64,000 nucleotides of DNA from Taudactylus pleione (Eukaryota > Chordata > Amphibia > Anura > Myobatrachidae): contig JAUIMM010000088.1 of the NCBI GenBank assembly GCA_031769625.1, forward strand, positions 7,877,501 through 7,941,500, given 5' to 3'. The translations under genes were made by a program, and so were the position numbers. The notes under the pieces are model-generated. The model did not search any database and had not been told where the DNA came from. It saw only the letters and a list, made by a program, of their open reading frames with translations. Each line of letters opens with the position of its first letter. The first letter of the stretch is position 1. Shown one piece after another: positions 43,741 through 56,140 of this stretch.

Positions 43741-45432
43741 GACCGTATTCTGATTCAGATGATGCAGCGTCTGTGCGTGCATCTATTGTATATGCGAATT
43801 TATGCTAATACCACTGCAAGCCCTTCCCTGGTGTGACGCTGAAATACCACTTGGTGCATCTTTAAACACAACTTTCAGTTGCACCATCAAAACTCGCACC
43901 AGCCCCACTCTAGATGCAGAATTTCCGTCAGAGTATGGCCTCCAATCTGAGCGAGTAAGCATCTGAGCTTGCAACCAGTTCAGAGACCTATCCTCGGCAC
44001 TCTAATAACATGCCCATAAGACGGACCATCTTTGTGTGTCTGAATAGATTCCTTCCAGTCACCGCTCAGCACATTTCCAATACACTTTGGATACTGTGTG
44101 TCTAAATCACTGCTGCACCTCTGTGCATACACAACATGGGATGCATTCGCCTTTTTAGCGACTTAGAGGTATGCGCAGTTGAAAAACATTGACCATTTGC
44201 GCCAATATTAGCATTGCATGTGACTCAGACCCAGACCCTTAAATGGGATTTGTTGATTTTTTTGGCCACAAGTCCATTTTTTAAAATGAGCAAGCAAAAA
44301 ATTCCACGATTCGCGTTTCCGTGTTTATACAGTGACTTTATCCTGAAGTGTACACTCAGTTTACCCAAATAAGGAATCCTTCATACTCATTGTGGATAGG
44401 GGAAGCCTGCACATATATTTTTACATGGTATCATTAAAAAAAATGCAATTTTCTATTTGCTTCTGCTTTGCTTCATATTGTACATGATCCAAGCGATCTA
44501 TCTGACCATTAACTGTAATATGTTTGCATTGTGAACTGCAATTTTTTAGCAATTTCAGAACGCCATGTCAAGCGGAAGGAGTTGCAGCCAAGGGGAAGGA
44601 GTCACAGTCAAGGGGAGGGAGTCGCAGCCAAGGGGAGGGAGTCACAGCCAAGGAGAAGGAGTCACGGCCAAGGGGAGGAAGCTGCAGCCCAGGGGAGGGA
44701 GCAACAGCTGAGGGGAGGGAGTCGCAGCCAAGGGGAGGGAGTCACAGCCAAGGGGAAGGAGTCACGGCCAAGGGGAAGGAGCTGCAGCCCAGGGGAGGGA
44801 GCTGCAGCCCAGGGGAGGGAGTAACAGCCAAGGGGAAGGAGTCGCAGCCAAGGGGAGGGAGCCGCAGCCAAGCGGAAGGAGCTGCAGCCAAGGGGAGGTA
44901 GTCACAGCCAAGGGGAGGGAGTTGCAGCCAAGGGGAGGTAGTCACAGCCAAGGGGAGGGAGTTGCAGCCAATGGGAGGTAGTCACAGCCAAGGGGAGGGA
45001 GTCGCAGCCAAGGGGAAGGAGTCGCAGCCAAGGGAAGGGAGCCACAGCCAAGGGGAAGGAGTTGAAGCCAAGGGGAGGGAGTCTCAGCCAAGGGGAGGGA
45101 GTCGCAGCCAAGGGAAGGGAGTCGCAGCCAAGGGGAAGGAGTTGCAGCCAAGAGGAGGGAGTCACAGCCAAGGAGAGGGAGCCGCAGCCAAGGGAAGGGA
45201 GCCGCACCAAAGGGGAAGGAGCCGCAGGTAAGGGGAGGGAGCCACAGCCAAGGGAAGGGAGCCGCAGCCCAGGGAAGGGAGCAGCAGGCCAGGGGAGGGA
45301 GCCGCAGCCCAGGGGAGGGAGCCGCAGCTAAAGACTTGCATATGCACCCAACTCTAAATAGTTTGCAAAGATGCACTTTTATTTTGCAAATGCTAGTTGC
45401 AGTTATGTTTGCTTGCAATTCTGAATATGGCC
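43741..45432. mobile_element. Probable TIR element enclosing a 20-bp minisatellite
   Basis: GGACCGTATTCTGATTCAG at the left and CAATTCTGAATATGGCCC at the right are imperfect inverted repeats. Most of the right half is the minisatellite at 44579-45338. The TSD was not resolved, so the boundaries are tentative. Confidence 0.5.
44579..45338. repeat. 20-bp minisatellite, about 38 units
   Basis: Unit GTCGCAGCCAAGGGGAGGGA with strict 20-bp phasing. Every printed 60-base line holds three units. Variants are mainly G/A changes. Long open frames on both strands are repeat translations (Gly/Glu/Ser or Pro/Leu-rich). Confidence 0.95.
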
Positions 45433-45597
45433 CACAGCGATATCTTGTCCCATTTCTTCACTTCTATATAAGTATGCTATATTTTGCACTGTGTATGTCA
45501 ATGCTAATGATCGCTACAATGATAAAAAAAACTATTATCTTATTTGATTGAAAGGAATAACAAGTTGGCCAAATTTCTTGATTATCACACTGGTCAG

Positions 45598-45600
<3 letters not shown>

Positions 45601-45636
<36 letters not shown>
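45601..45636. repeat. (TC)n microsatellite
   Basis: 36 bp of perfect TC repeats. Confidence 0.95.
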
Positions 45637-45638
<2 letters not shown>

Positions 45639-46047
45639 GGTCTCTCGTCTAAAATCTAGAATGTAAATATATTCTAGGCATGATGGTCACTTATAGCCAT
45701 TTTAGTTTTTGTATTTCCCTAAGTCTGTGTAACACTGTTATCTGAGGTGTTTCCTCAGGGTATGAGATTTCATCTGAGCAGATTGGTGTCCGGGGATTTG
45801 TTTGCACATGTGAGGTTCCGTAGAAGCAGAAATATGCAGCCTACCACTTTTACACATTTATAGCACATTCTTATTCCAAACAGACCAAAATTAGAGAAAG
45901 TTGTTGCCCATGACCATATTTAAAATATTTGACTAAACAATAAAGAATCTCTGAATGGAGTCTGGATGAGAGCAACGCTATAGGAGTAGAAAAGATCTGA
46001 TGTTACCCTCATATATACAGAATAAGGATTTCCCTTTTTTATTATAT

Positions 46048-46340
46048 GCTACTAGCTGAGGTATCCGGCATTGCCAGAGTTTAAATCTTTAAGTTATCAA
46101 TGAGTTGGATGTAACTGGCACAATTTACTTTCAAGAATATGATTAAGTGGTTGATTATTTCGTAAAAAATTGTTAAGAATGTTTAATCTTAGTGTATTTG
46201 AGAATACAAAATACGCTTCAATAGCTGCAAAACAAAATTTGTATCAAACATTTCTTGATGCTAATAATTTATCTATAAAATGGGCTGAAGATAATGACTT
46301 AACATTGATTGAATACCTATAATTAAGATATTACTTTAAC
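46048..46340. repeat. Second copy of the ACTAGCTGAG repeat, truncated
   Basis: CTACTAGCTGAGGTATCCGG and CATTGCC match the head of the repeat at 24174. The following sequence is AT-rich and diverges. Confidence 0.6.
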
Positions 46341-48149
46341 TGTAATATATTTTATATTAAATTACATTTGTTTTAAGATTATGTGATGTCATCCAAATCC
46401 ATCCAGTGAAAGGCCCAGAACAGGCACCCTGTGTCAAAGTTCTGCATACATCAATGGTCTTTCTTGCTATTTAGGAAGCTGGAGTTGCAGGGTAAGTTTG
46501 TTTTTTGCCTTCTAGGTGTCATGATGTGCTGCTTCTTTCTAAAGGTCCAATGATGGATCAAGACGTCGACATCATCATGTATGTGTAAGAGAGTAAAGAA
46601 CATTCTGTTTCTATTCTATGAACCCTGGTGAGTGCCCCTCATTGCACATTTCTATTTATTTGACTATTTCAGGATTTGCTATAGATTTTTATTTGATGTG
46701 ATTGCTGCCTATCTACAGTATGTATATATTATATATATATATATGAGGCACTACTCCTTTGCTTTTTGATAATGTGTTATGCAGACACTTAACTCAAAGT
46801 ATCTTGAAATGTAGCATTTGGTCATTGGGATTGACTGGGATTTTCTTTTTTCTTCTGAAGTGATAAGTACAGTACCTGGCCATAAAGGGAATTGTACAGA
46901 TCACCCTATTTCTACTTCAAACTGTCAGGTTTCCAGCCCCTAGAAGAAAGGATAAGTGGCTACTATCACATTCCAAGTGTCTGTTCATGATGGTATATGA
47001 CTGCATAGTTAACATACTGACGTTTTTCCAACACGTTCCTTCTTGCTGCGTTCACAAGGGAATGTTGTGTTATTTATCACTTGAAAATAAAATATAGTAA
47101 ATCGTGACTTAAATGTCCTCTGGTTATATAGTCAATATTGCAAAAAACAAAAATACAACTATCAGTCCCTGCATTTTTGTGGAATATGCGTATCTGCAAT
47201 AATCAGTGTATTATGATTCTAAATCTTATAATTAATAACTAGTGATGTCACATTATATGTGTGCAGTCCCTGTCCCTTTTGTCTATATAGCCCACATCTA
47301 AAGGACCAAGAGAAAGCCAAGCAGATGTGTATTTATTAAAAAAAAATTAACAATACATTTTTTTATATTTTGCATTATGTTTTTTTTTTTGTAGCTTTCC
47401 ACAGCACAATTATCTTTAGTTCAGATAATAAAATCCTATAGTAATCCATGTTATTAAATGTGTTTTCCATCCTTTCTTCCATCTCACACCATCTTTACTT
47501 TCTACAAACTGGTCTCTCTTTTGGTTTCTTTACCACTATTCCTCCACCAATCTCACCAGCTAACCGCCCACACCTTTCTAATCCCTATCCTCCAACCAGC
47601 AGAACCTTTTCCCTATCCACCTCTTATTGGCCTCTTGGCGCCACTGTTTGTCAGTCGACCCCATCAGCAACATTCATCAGATTTGTTGGCTGAAAAGGAA
47701 GTTGCCATATGATCCTTGTGATCACTGATCTTCATTACACAGTTGCACCCACTTGCAAGACTGCAGGCTATGCACCACATTAATAGAAACACCAAATTCC
47801 ATTTTACACTACACCAATATTATACATGACATAACCTTTTCACCTCACTGTAGGCTACAGATTTACTTAACAAGCTAGATTCTTGTCTTATCTCTTCCAA
47901 TCATTTTTTTACAGTAGCTGCAGTAGTAGAATGACATAATTGATATTGTCTCATAAAATTACTGGAGCTGATTGCTTTCTTTTCATATTCTCTTCAAAGA
48001 GCATCTACATAAAACTGTGCATGTTATTACACATAAAAGAATATACGTGCACACCTCATTGATCAGTCATGCACTATTTGTCCTGTCATAGGGCCTAGTT
48101 CAGAGATGTATGCAAACCTGATGGTTTATGTACATATACAGTTTGTACA
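46341..48149. other. Intergenic DNA, nothing recognised
   Basis: AT-rich. Short open frames near 47448-47712 lack conserved features. Confidence 0.4.
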
Positions 48150-48680
48150 GTTTAATGTGCTCTGAAATTATAGATCAGAACAAACAAATAATTGGAGAAA
48201 AAAAACATTGTTTTATTTAAAAAAAAAAAAATGGTTTCACTTTTGATATGAAAGTAGCCACCTTTTGCAGATATAACCAACATAATAGGGATGTCATTCT
48301 GTCATTCTTTGTACAATGGAAATAAAATAATGTTCGGGAAGTTGTCCCCAACAATGCTGAAGATGTTCCCACAAATGTGTTGCACTTGTAGGTTGCTTTG
48401 TTTTCACCATTCTCTCTGGTTCATCTCAGACCAGCTTGATGGGGTTTAAGTCTGGAGATGTGCTGGCCATTCCATTATTTGAAGTCTACCATTTTGTTAT
48501 TTTCTTTTAAGGTAGTTCTAATATAGCCTGGAGATATGTTTGGGGTCATTATCTTTCTGTAGGATTCACCCTTGACCACCTTGGCATAGACCAGAGGGTA
48601 TTGCATGGCACTGCAAAATGCTGTAGTAGCATTTTTGCTTCAAGGTGCCAGTAAAGGACAATACTGTATCTAGTATTTTT
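48150..48680 (-). pseudogene. Tc1/mariner transposase remnant
   Basis: On the minus strand, fragments read like the Tc1-family core. The complement of GGTTTAAGTCTGGAGATGTG and TGGCCATTCC corresponds to the WPAQSPDLNPIE block. The complement of GTTTGGGGTCATTATCTTTC and TTGCATGGCACTGCAAAATG corresponds to the region around the NDPKHT block. Many stops and frameshifts are present and I could not find terminal repeats. Confidence 0.7.
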
Positions 48681-48699
48681 ACACAATCAACACTGCACC

Positions 48700-49250
48700 C
48701 ACCGCCAAGGGGTGCGCAAGACAGCCCCAGGCTATCAGCCCCGGCCTGGGGTACCCTGGAGAGGGGTTACCCCTTTATTGGGTGGTCCACATCTCCCCAG
48801 AGATCTCCAGCCTGGGCTGACTAGTGTGGGGTGAATAATGCTTTGGCCACGGAATGGACCCCGTGAAGCATGTCCCTTGGCTGTGGCAATACACCCCCGC
48901 TAGTTAAAGCCCAGTGATGGTCGTGGATAATACGGTGGACTCCTACTCACTTTGTCCCCCATATTTCCACAACCAGGAGTGGCCCACAGAGCCTGGTGCT
49001 GGTTGATGAAAATACGGGGAAGCCCTATGTCTACCCGTATTTCCACAACCAGTACCAGCTCACACAGCCCAGTGCTGGTTGTGTTTTTTGGGTGGGACAT
49101 CCCATTTTTTTTATTGTAACACTTTCCTTTCTTTTTACACAGTGAAGCCTACACATATCTCACTGATCTGTGTGGGCTTTTGCAAAACTTGCACCTTGTA
49201 ATGAAATTTGCCTTACAAGTTACAAGTTTTCCCCAGAAAAACTGTCACTC
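48700..49250. repeat. Partial copy of the composite repeat seen at 1283-2968
   Basis: Shares CCCCAGGC, CCCGTATTTCCACAACCAG-type units and a TATCTCACTGATCTGTGTG segment with 1283-2968. Ends are unclear. Confidence 0.45.
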
Positions 49251-49296
49251 ATTCGCATTACACACTCGCATCCTTCAACTTGCACTTTGTTACATA

Positions 49297-49888
49297 GGGC
49301 TCTATTTACTACAATCCGCATATTGAATGCAGATTGTAATGTAATATTAACGACTGAATTCACATTGCGAATCAGGCAATATCACAGGGATTTACTACAA
49401 ATCCCTTGCAGGGACAGAGCTTGTGATAAAGCTCTGTCCTTGTGAATCCCCTCCGCACACTAGTCACGGTATTTTCGCAAACAAATACCGTGACAAAGTG
49501 CCCGCGCATGCGCCGACCGGCCGCCGCTGCTACCCCACCGGTGCTAAGCCCCGCCCCTAAGCCCCGCCCCCCGCGATTGCAGACCCCCCGCGACCCCCCT
49601 CCCCCCTGTGACCCCCCCTCCCTTAATAGCACTTACCTGCATGATCCGGGCCTCCGGTGATGTCCTCCATGCGTCCGGTCCGGTGATATCCCATACTGCA
49701 CTGGGACCCGATCACCAGATGACCGGGCCGCAGTGCACTATGGGAGACCAGGTTGGAGTAGAATTTTACGAATTCTACTCTAATTGCCCTGTAATAACTA
49801 TAGGTGATACTAAAATAATGTGAAAAGGGTGTGAAAACACCCTTTTTCACTTTATTTTAGTCAAAATAATGTTAATAAATAGAGCCCC
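49297..49888. mobile_element. MITE with GGGCTCTATTTACTA ends
   Basis: Left GGGCTCTATTTACTAC is mirrored by GTTAATAAATAGAGCCCC on the right. TA lies on both sides. Inside, TAGAATTTTACGAATTCTA and TCACCAGATGACCGG-type inverted pieces recur. Confidence 0.75.
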
Positions 49889-50877
49889 TAGTGTGAGATT
49901 CAGTAGTTTCATTACAAACTCACGTCATACTCGCTGTGAGATGATGTGACTTTGTAACTCACACCCTATTACATTTAGCCCCATATGTCTACTGTGCCTG
50001 ACTTGTCACATGTCTGAGTCACCAGACTTAAAGGTCAACCCAATTAGCCTGAAGGTGCAAGACCTATTTACATGGTTCTCTAAAAGGGTCTGTATGTGCC
50101 CAAGCCTGTGAATTGGAGCCTGACAGTGCTGTAGAGCCCAAGATAGATTATTACTAGAGATGTACACTGACCCCCATGTTTTGGTTTTGAATCTGGATCT
50201 CCCTTGGTTTTGGATCTGGATTGGTTTTGCCAAAACCTCACCTCTGTGTTTTATTTTTTTGTTTTGGATCTGGATTTTTAATTAAAAAATCATGAAAACC
50301 ACTTAAATCATATAAAATTGGCCTTTTTTTTGTTCCTACAGTGTTACTAACCTCAATAACATTTATTTCCACTTGTTTCCAGTCAATTTTGACCACCTCA
50401 CAGCTCACTATATTGTTTTCATCCAGTTTAGGCCCAAAATTTGCACCAAGCTAACTGTCTGACTAAACTAAGCAGCAGCAGTGGGCGGCACAAACACATG
50501 GCAGTTCAACTTCAAATATGGCACATCAGGAAACACTTTTATTTTTGAAGAGAGTGTTGAGGCAGTTGGAGTATGTATGTAGTTGAAGGCAGGGCAGGGA
50601 CAGGAAGGTTTGATTAGTAGTAAATTTAACTTAATTTTTTGATTCCGAAGAAAATTTATGAGGGAGAAGGGGAGGGGAGGAGGCATTTACAAAAAATTTT
50701 TTATACATTCACATCAGTCCTTGCCACAGAATAATCCTTGAGCATGGTAGCTGCTGCTGCTGGGAGTGGATTTTTAGAAGTGCTTTACATATGAAAAAGC
50801 ATTTCCAAACCTGTACAGGGACATTAAAAAAAACAGAGTTAGTTAGTGGCCTCAAGCGTAAGATCTATGATTTAAGG

Positions 50878-51070
50878 CAAGGATAGCCAAACCTGTGAGC
50901 TACCAACAGTGCATGTTTTCCAGGTCCAGAATAATAACTGTAATAATTATCTCAACCTGTGGATCTTTCCAAATGTATTGATGAGTAATGAATACACCTG
51001 TTCACCAGCTATGTGGTCTGGAAAAAATGAACTGTTAGCAGCTTTTGAGGACCGAGGTTGGCTACCCCTG
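50878..51070. mobile_element. hAT MITE nested in element C
   Basis: Begins CAAGGATAGCCAAACC and ends GGTTGGCTACCCCTG. Flanks ATTTAAGG / ATTTAGGC are a partly decayed 8-bp TSD. It shares the GAGGACCGAGGTTGG block with the MITE at 1042-1226. Confidence 0.82.
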
Positions 51071-51546
51071 ATTTAGGCCTCACGTTGTGTCTTTCTTGAG
51101 AATCTTGCGCCTGCTTCTGTGGCTAGGAGTGGATTTTCATCCCAGAAGGGGACCAGGAAGAGTGCTTCCAAAAACAATTGATTTAAATAATCCTTTGGCG
51201 GAAGTAAAGGCATTTCACAACCTGTACAGGGATATTAAAAAAACAGAGTTAGTTAGTGGCCTTCAAACTGCCATTGTTCACACTGTCCTCTTAACCATAT
51301 TACTTAGATATGTGAACAAGCGGGACAGAGCATTAAATGCAACATTTCAGTTGAAGGTTTAAGTGTTACATTGTGTCTTTCTTGGGAATTCTTGAGCGCC
51401 ATGCCTGCTTGCTGGGAGTGGATTTTTATCCCAGAAGGGATGAAGACATTGTTTTTTCTCCCCCAATGGACACAGTTCTGAAGAAAAAGAGATAAATGTA
51501 AATAACTACTGGCAGGAAAAAGAGGCAATTTGGGGGAAAGTTTAGT

Positions 51547-51707
51547 TTTACTAAAGTTTCTAAAAATTAAAAGTGTTCATGTTGCCCATAGCAACCAATC
51601 AGATTGTAGTTATCATTTCTCTATTGCATTCTACAAAATGATAGACACGATCTGATTGGTTGCTATGGGCATCATGAACACTTTTCATATTTAGAAACTT
51701 TAGTAAA
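51547..51707. mobile_element. Palindromic MITE nested in element C
   Basis: TTTACTAAAGTTTCTAAA and TTTAGAAACTTTAGTAAA are exact complements. The arms continue with TGCCCATAGCAACCAATCAG and its complement. 161 bp, non-coding. Confidence 0.88.
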
Positions 51708-51789
51708 TAAATATACCCCTTGGAGGCCCTTACACAAACAAACTGCCTTTGCTTTACTTGAGCTGCCCACCTTCCATTGTGAACCTTGG

Positions 51790-51990
51790 TAGTGATCAGC
51801 CTGAGAGTCTGAGACTACTTCCCCAAAATGTGGAAAAGATGATGTCCATCAAAATTAAATACAAATTCTACGAGAAAGACTTTTACCGTTAATTACGTGC
51901 AAAAACTACAGAGGCACCTGTAATGGTGGATTCCAGTGGGGACAAATTAATATTGTGTGAAGAAGATGATGTATACATCACTCCAGATTA
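51790..51990 (+). pseudogene. hAT transposase C-terminal remnant, inverted within element C
   Basis: The plus strand reads RLLPQNVEKMMSIKIKY, then VDSSGDKLILCEEDDV, matching the C-terminus of element A (RLLPENVEKMMFIKMNY, VDSSGDELILCEDEDV). Relative to the element ends it is opposite to the arrangement in A, so this segment was inverted. A stop lies between the two blocks. Confidence 0.8.
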
Positions 51991-53178
51991 TACCATTACG
52001 GAAGCCTATATCGTCATCCTATCCTGTGTTGTGTATAAATTACAGCTGCGCACCCTATTAGATTGGGGATTCATTGTCCACTTTAGTGGATGTGAGCTCC
52101 ATTTTAGTTCATATCATCACCACACCCCCTACACATCTTCTGACCTGGGGTACAGGAGGACCTGCTGCACTCTTGAATACGGTTACATGGAGTTGACCCT
52201 CTGACTCACTGAAAGTCAGGTAGAGGAGCCATGGGTAGGGAGTAGGGACGCTATAATCAGAGAACACAGTTTTAGCTGCTTTATTCCATTTTTTAATCCA
52301 TATCCTCTATTTTCACCTTTGAAAATGTTTATGCAAATCTCAGCTGAGGCGTTGGTGATGCCATGGCTAACACACACACAGAAAAAAAAACACATTAAAA
52401 ACACATTGATTGAATTAATTTTTGGGGGGCACTTGGGAGAGCACCCAAATGAGGCAACAGCCTCTTGATAAACGACACAGGCAGCACAGCACCCCTGCGC
52501 ACCTACGCCGATGACAGGTGTGGCTAACACGCACACAAAAAAAATTGTGTTTGTTTTTTTTTCAACACTGGGGTGAACCCCTGATAGAGGCAGCAGCCCA
52601 TTAACAGACAGCAACACAGCACCCCTGCGCTGATGACAAATGTGGCTAACACTGGGGGTAAGTGAAGAGCACCCCTGAAGGACAGAACACCTCCTGGACA
52701 ACACAGCACTACAACCAGCCATCCCCTATGGAAAGGACAACAGCCAGCCAGCCCCTTTATAGACAACAGCCAGCCCTTATGTACAGGACAACAGCCAGCC
52801 CTTATGTACAGGACAACAGCCAGCCCTTATGTACAGGACAACAGCCAGCCCTTATGGATAGGACAACAGCCAGCCCCTATATGGACAACAGTAGCCAGCC
52901 CCTATGCACAGCATCACTGTGCAACAGCACAGATCCTAGCTCCCTCCCTCCTCACTCTTCACTCTCCACAGCCGGAATGAAAAAATGGCGGCGATCACGG
53001 GACCTATATAGAATACAAAACCCGTGAGAATCCGGGCAGTGGGATGATGACGTTTTGCCTTGTTTTCAGATCCGGGTCAGGCGGGAAAACCCGAGCCGAC
53101 TCGGATCTGCCTCGGATCCATGTAGTTTTGGTGGGTTCAGTTCTCAGGAAACCGAACCTGCTCATCCCTAATTAATAC

Positions 53179-55363
53179 CTATCGTATTGACTGCTGTTTA
53201 TCTTCTATTACATGTATCCTATTATCTTCAATAAATCCTACTCTGGTTTGGAAGCAATGTATGTACTAACCTCCTTGTTCATATCCACTATGCAACTTCC
53301 AACTTGTAGGCATTTGCCAATAAGTAGGGCTTCATCTGGGGTAAGCTCGTCAACTACGAAGAGACACAACCAGGACAGCTCCTATGAACAGCAGGATTGG
53401 TGCACTCCTGTCCATTTATGTGCAAGAGGCTTCAGTGACAAGGTAACAAGCTCTGGTGGACAGTGACATGTGGTGAGGTCAATGGCTGGGGAGGCACACA
53501 TGGAGATGGGTCTGAATGCCGGGTGCCTTTCTCACCCCTACTCACTAACTCTCCCCTCACAACACTAAGCTTCAGTGTCCATTGATTCTCCTGCCTGCAT
53601 CACTGTGTCTTCTCTTGCTGCTGCTGACTGAGCTCTGATCTCTAAACACTTTATGGTCACATGACACATCCAAGGTGTCCAACAGTGCACACCTCCATAC
53701 TCAGTGGCATGCCTCTATTAGCTCTCTTTCTGTGCATCTTATTGCCTGTGGTGTGGCCCCCCACCCCCAGCTCTGTAAGCAGTGTCTGACTATGCAGAAG
53801 CGAGGCTGAGCTGTGGCTGCCTCATCTCCCTGCAGTCTCAGGTAGCTCCACAAAGCTGGTGAGTGTTAACTATAAAAATTACTACAATAAACAAAGAAGA
53901 TGTCTATAAGTTATACTGTAAATATCTTCTTTGTATTATTCTTATCATTATTATATCAAATCTCAGGAGTATGACAGAGGAGGGTCTGCCTACCCTGACT
54001 GCACATAAAATTGTTACCCCACATCCTAAGGGTCCCCTTTTCTGCTAGAAATTTGAGCATGTAAATACATATTAGGCTGATTGGTTTGGAATACAAAGCC
54101 CATCATCCAGTCTGCATGGCAGGTCTCATCTGATAAATTGCTGCTGTGTATAGTGACATCATCATAATCTTACATTTTCTTTTTAAATCTCTACCAACAA
54201 TTACTACATCACATATACCTAGAGGTATTTACATACATTTTATTAATTCCCTTTAATCTCATGGCAATACAATAAATAACATCATATTGGGATATGAGAA
54301 GATCTAATAAATTGATAAAAAAGATGTATTATCTAAAATATTTACTATTTATGAGCTTGCAAAATAAAAAATAAAAAGTACTAATAATATACATACTGCC
54401 AGAAAACAATTAATCATATTGTCTTAATCTACTTTGATGAGCTAAAGGGAATGTTTGACTAGAAGGTATAAATTTTAAACTAAGTTGTTCATACTAATTT
54501 GTGCAGGTTGCAACGGTTGTGTAAATGATTAATTGATTGCTTGAATGACAATTACAATGTGATAACATTCATCATCATATAATATTATAGACTCACTGTT
54601 TTAAATATATGAGCTGTAGTATAAACAGCAGGAGGCAGATAAAAAATATAAAATGCATAAAATAAAAACTATATAGTACTTCACATCCTCATTTGAGTGC
54701 ATATCCCCCCATTCCATATGTATTATCAGCTGTCATTACTGCACTCATGTTATGCAAAACCAGGATCTAGACCACAAGTACGGAGGACCAGCTGGAGGAG
54801 GAGCATACTGTTATAGAAGAACCTCAGCCAGCAGAGGAGACACCAGCAGACACAGTTGAGTCCACACAGGAGCCACAACAGGACTTTTAATGTTGTCTAT
54901 GTACAGCCCACAGGATGAGTTCAGGCAGCTGCAATCCACTTTAAACACTGCAATGTAATAGTATACCATCACACCTAAAGAAAAATGACATGAGCAGCCC
55001 CAGCTCCCCGTACCAAGATTGCAGCGACACAAGCAGTTCAGGAACACACTCAGACTAAAGTCATGCTTGATAGGGACCAACAAGCACAAACCCTAACCTA
55101 CCTATTGTCTGTACCTCAACTACAAGCAACAGAAACACCACAAATGTCTGCACATCAACAACTCCACCTAGTTGGAGTGTGAAGACTTGTGGAGTACAGA
55201 GGTTGAGAACCCATGTAAAAAAAAATAAAACAAAAAGATTGTGTTTATTACAATTATTTGTGAGCAATAAACATTTAAATAAGAGCCTTATGTCTACATA
55301 TAAAACAAAGTTTAGGACTGATTTTCATCTCGCAAATTTACTAAAGGCCAGGTCGAGTGAGTA
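53179..55363. other. Intergenic DNA, nothing recognised
   Basis: AT-rich. Open frames such as 54811-55089 (minus) are Leu/Cys-rich, without a start context or domain that I can support. Confidence 0.4.
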
Positions 55364-55693
55364 ATGCTGCCCATCCACTTGCAGACCTCAAAACGACTGC
55401 ATGATTACGACATTGTAATCGTGCAGCAGTTTGGCAGTCTGTGATGTGTCTACACCAAACGAGCAGTCGTTCAGTGCAGGATCATCAATCATCTGCAAAC
55501 ATGCTGAACCTGACATTATCGTCATGTTGTCCAGCATGTTTGTCCAGCATGATGATAGAGGTCTAAAACGACCAGTGGGAGCATGCATTGCTGATCGTTT
55601 TAGACATTTTTCTAAACAATTTGCAAACGATTAATGAACGATTGAATGATAACGTTATCATTCAATTTAATAGCCTAGTGGATGGGCACCTTT
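55364..55693. mobile_element. PIF/Harbinger-like MITE with inner hairpins
   Basis: CTGCCCATCCACTTGC on the left and CTAGTGGATGGGCACCT on the right form the terminal inverted repeat. Inner inverted pairs include CATGATTACGAC/GTAATCGTG, AACATGCTG/CAGCATGTT and TCTAAAACGA/TCGTTTTAGA. The exact ends and TSD are uncertain. Confidence 0.7.
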
Positions 55694-56140
55694 AGAAGGA
55701 GATTTCTCTCTTCTCACTCATAAAACTCCGGTGAGATAGCAAACTTGAATCAACTCACCATTGGAACAACTCAGAAGTAATTTTCACCTAAAAGATACAT
55801 CTCTCAAATTTACCAAGAATTGGGATGACAAGCTTGGATGAGATGATAACAAACTCTCTGCCAGTCTCACTTTTCAAACGCACTACCTACTGAGCTGCAA
55901 GTTTGTCAGAAACATATGTTTCTGCCTGTAAATAGTTAAAATAGAGTTAAATTTTGTTTTAAATTACATAGGGTCTCCCCCCCAAAGCCTAACCAGCCCC
56001 GGACTTGTCAGCCAGTCCCGTTTCCAAAAATTATGGGGAACAAAATGAGTATGGTTTCAACATAATTTAGGAAGCAGCACCAGGCTGCAGGGCCAGTCCT
56101 GGTTTTAAATATAGGGGGAAAAAATTGTGTAGGGTTCCCC
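55694..56140. repeat. Partial composite repeat, as at 1283-2968
   Basis: CTCTCAAATTTACCAAGAAT and the GGGGTCTCC/CCTAACCAGCCCCGG blocks match 1283-1800. It abuts the transposase remnant F directly and interrupts its C-terminal end. Confidence 0.6.

Larger units (their letters stand above)
50155..53170 (-). mobile_element. hAT element C, internally rearranged
   Basis: The left end TAGAGATGTACACTGACCCC and the right end GAACCTGCTCATCCCTA correspond to the two ends of A and B. Near-identical flanks ATTATTAC / ATTAATAC (50147-50154, 53171-53178) are an aged 8-bp TSD. The right part (52600-53100) has the same subterminal units as A (CCTGGACAACACAGCACTAC, ATGGCGGCGATC). Two MITEs are nested in it, and a transposase piece lies in the unexpected orientation at 51790-51990. 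Confidence 0.82.

Noticed and set aside
44524..45331. Several ORFs of 70-158 codons on both strands
   Set aside because: All are translations of the 20-bp minisatellite.
54811..55267. Leu/Cys-rich minus-strand ORFs
   Set aside because: Short, overlapping, with no conserved motif and no exon context. Not supported as genes.
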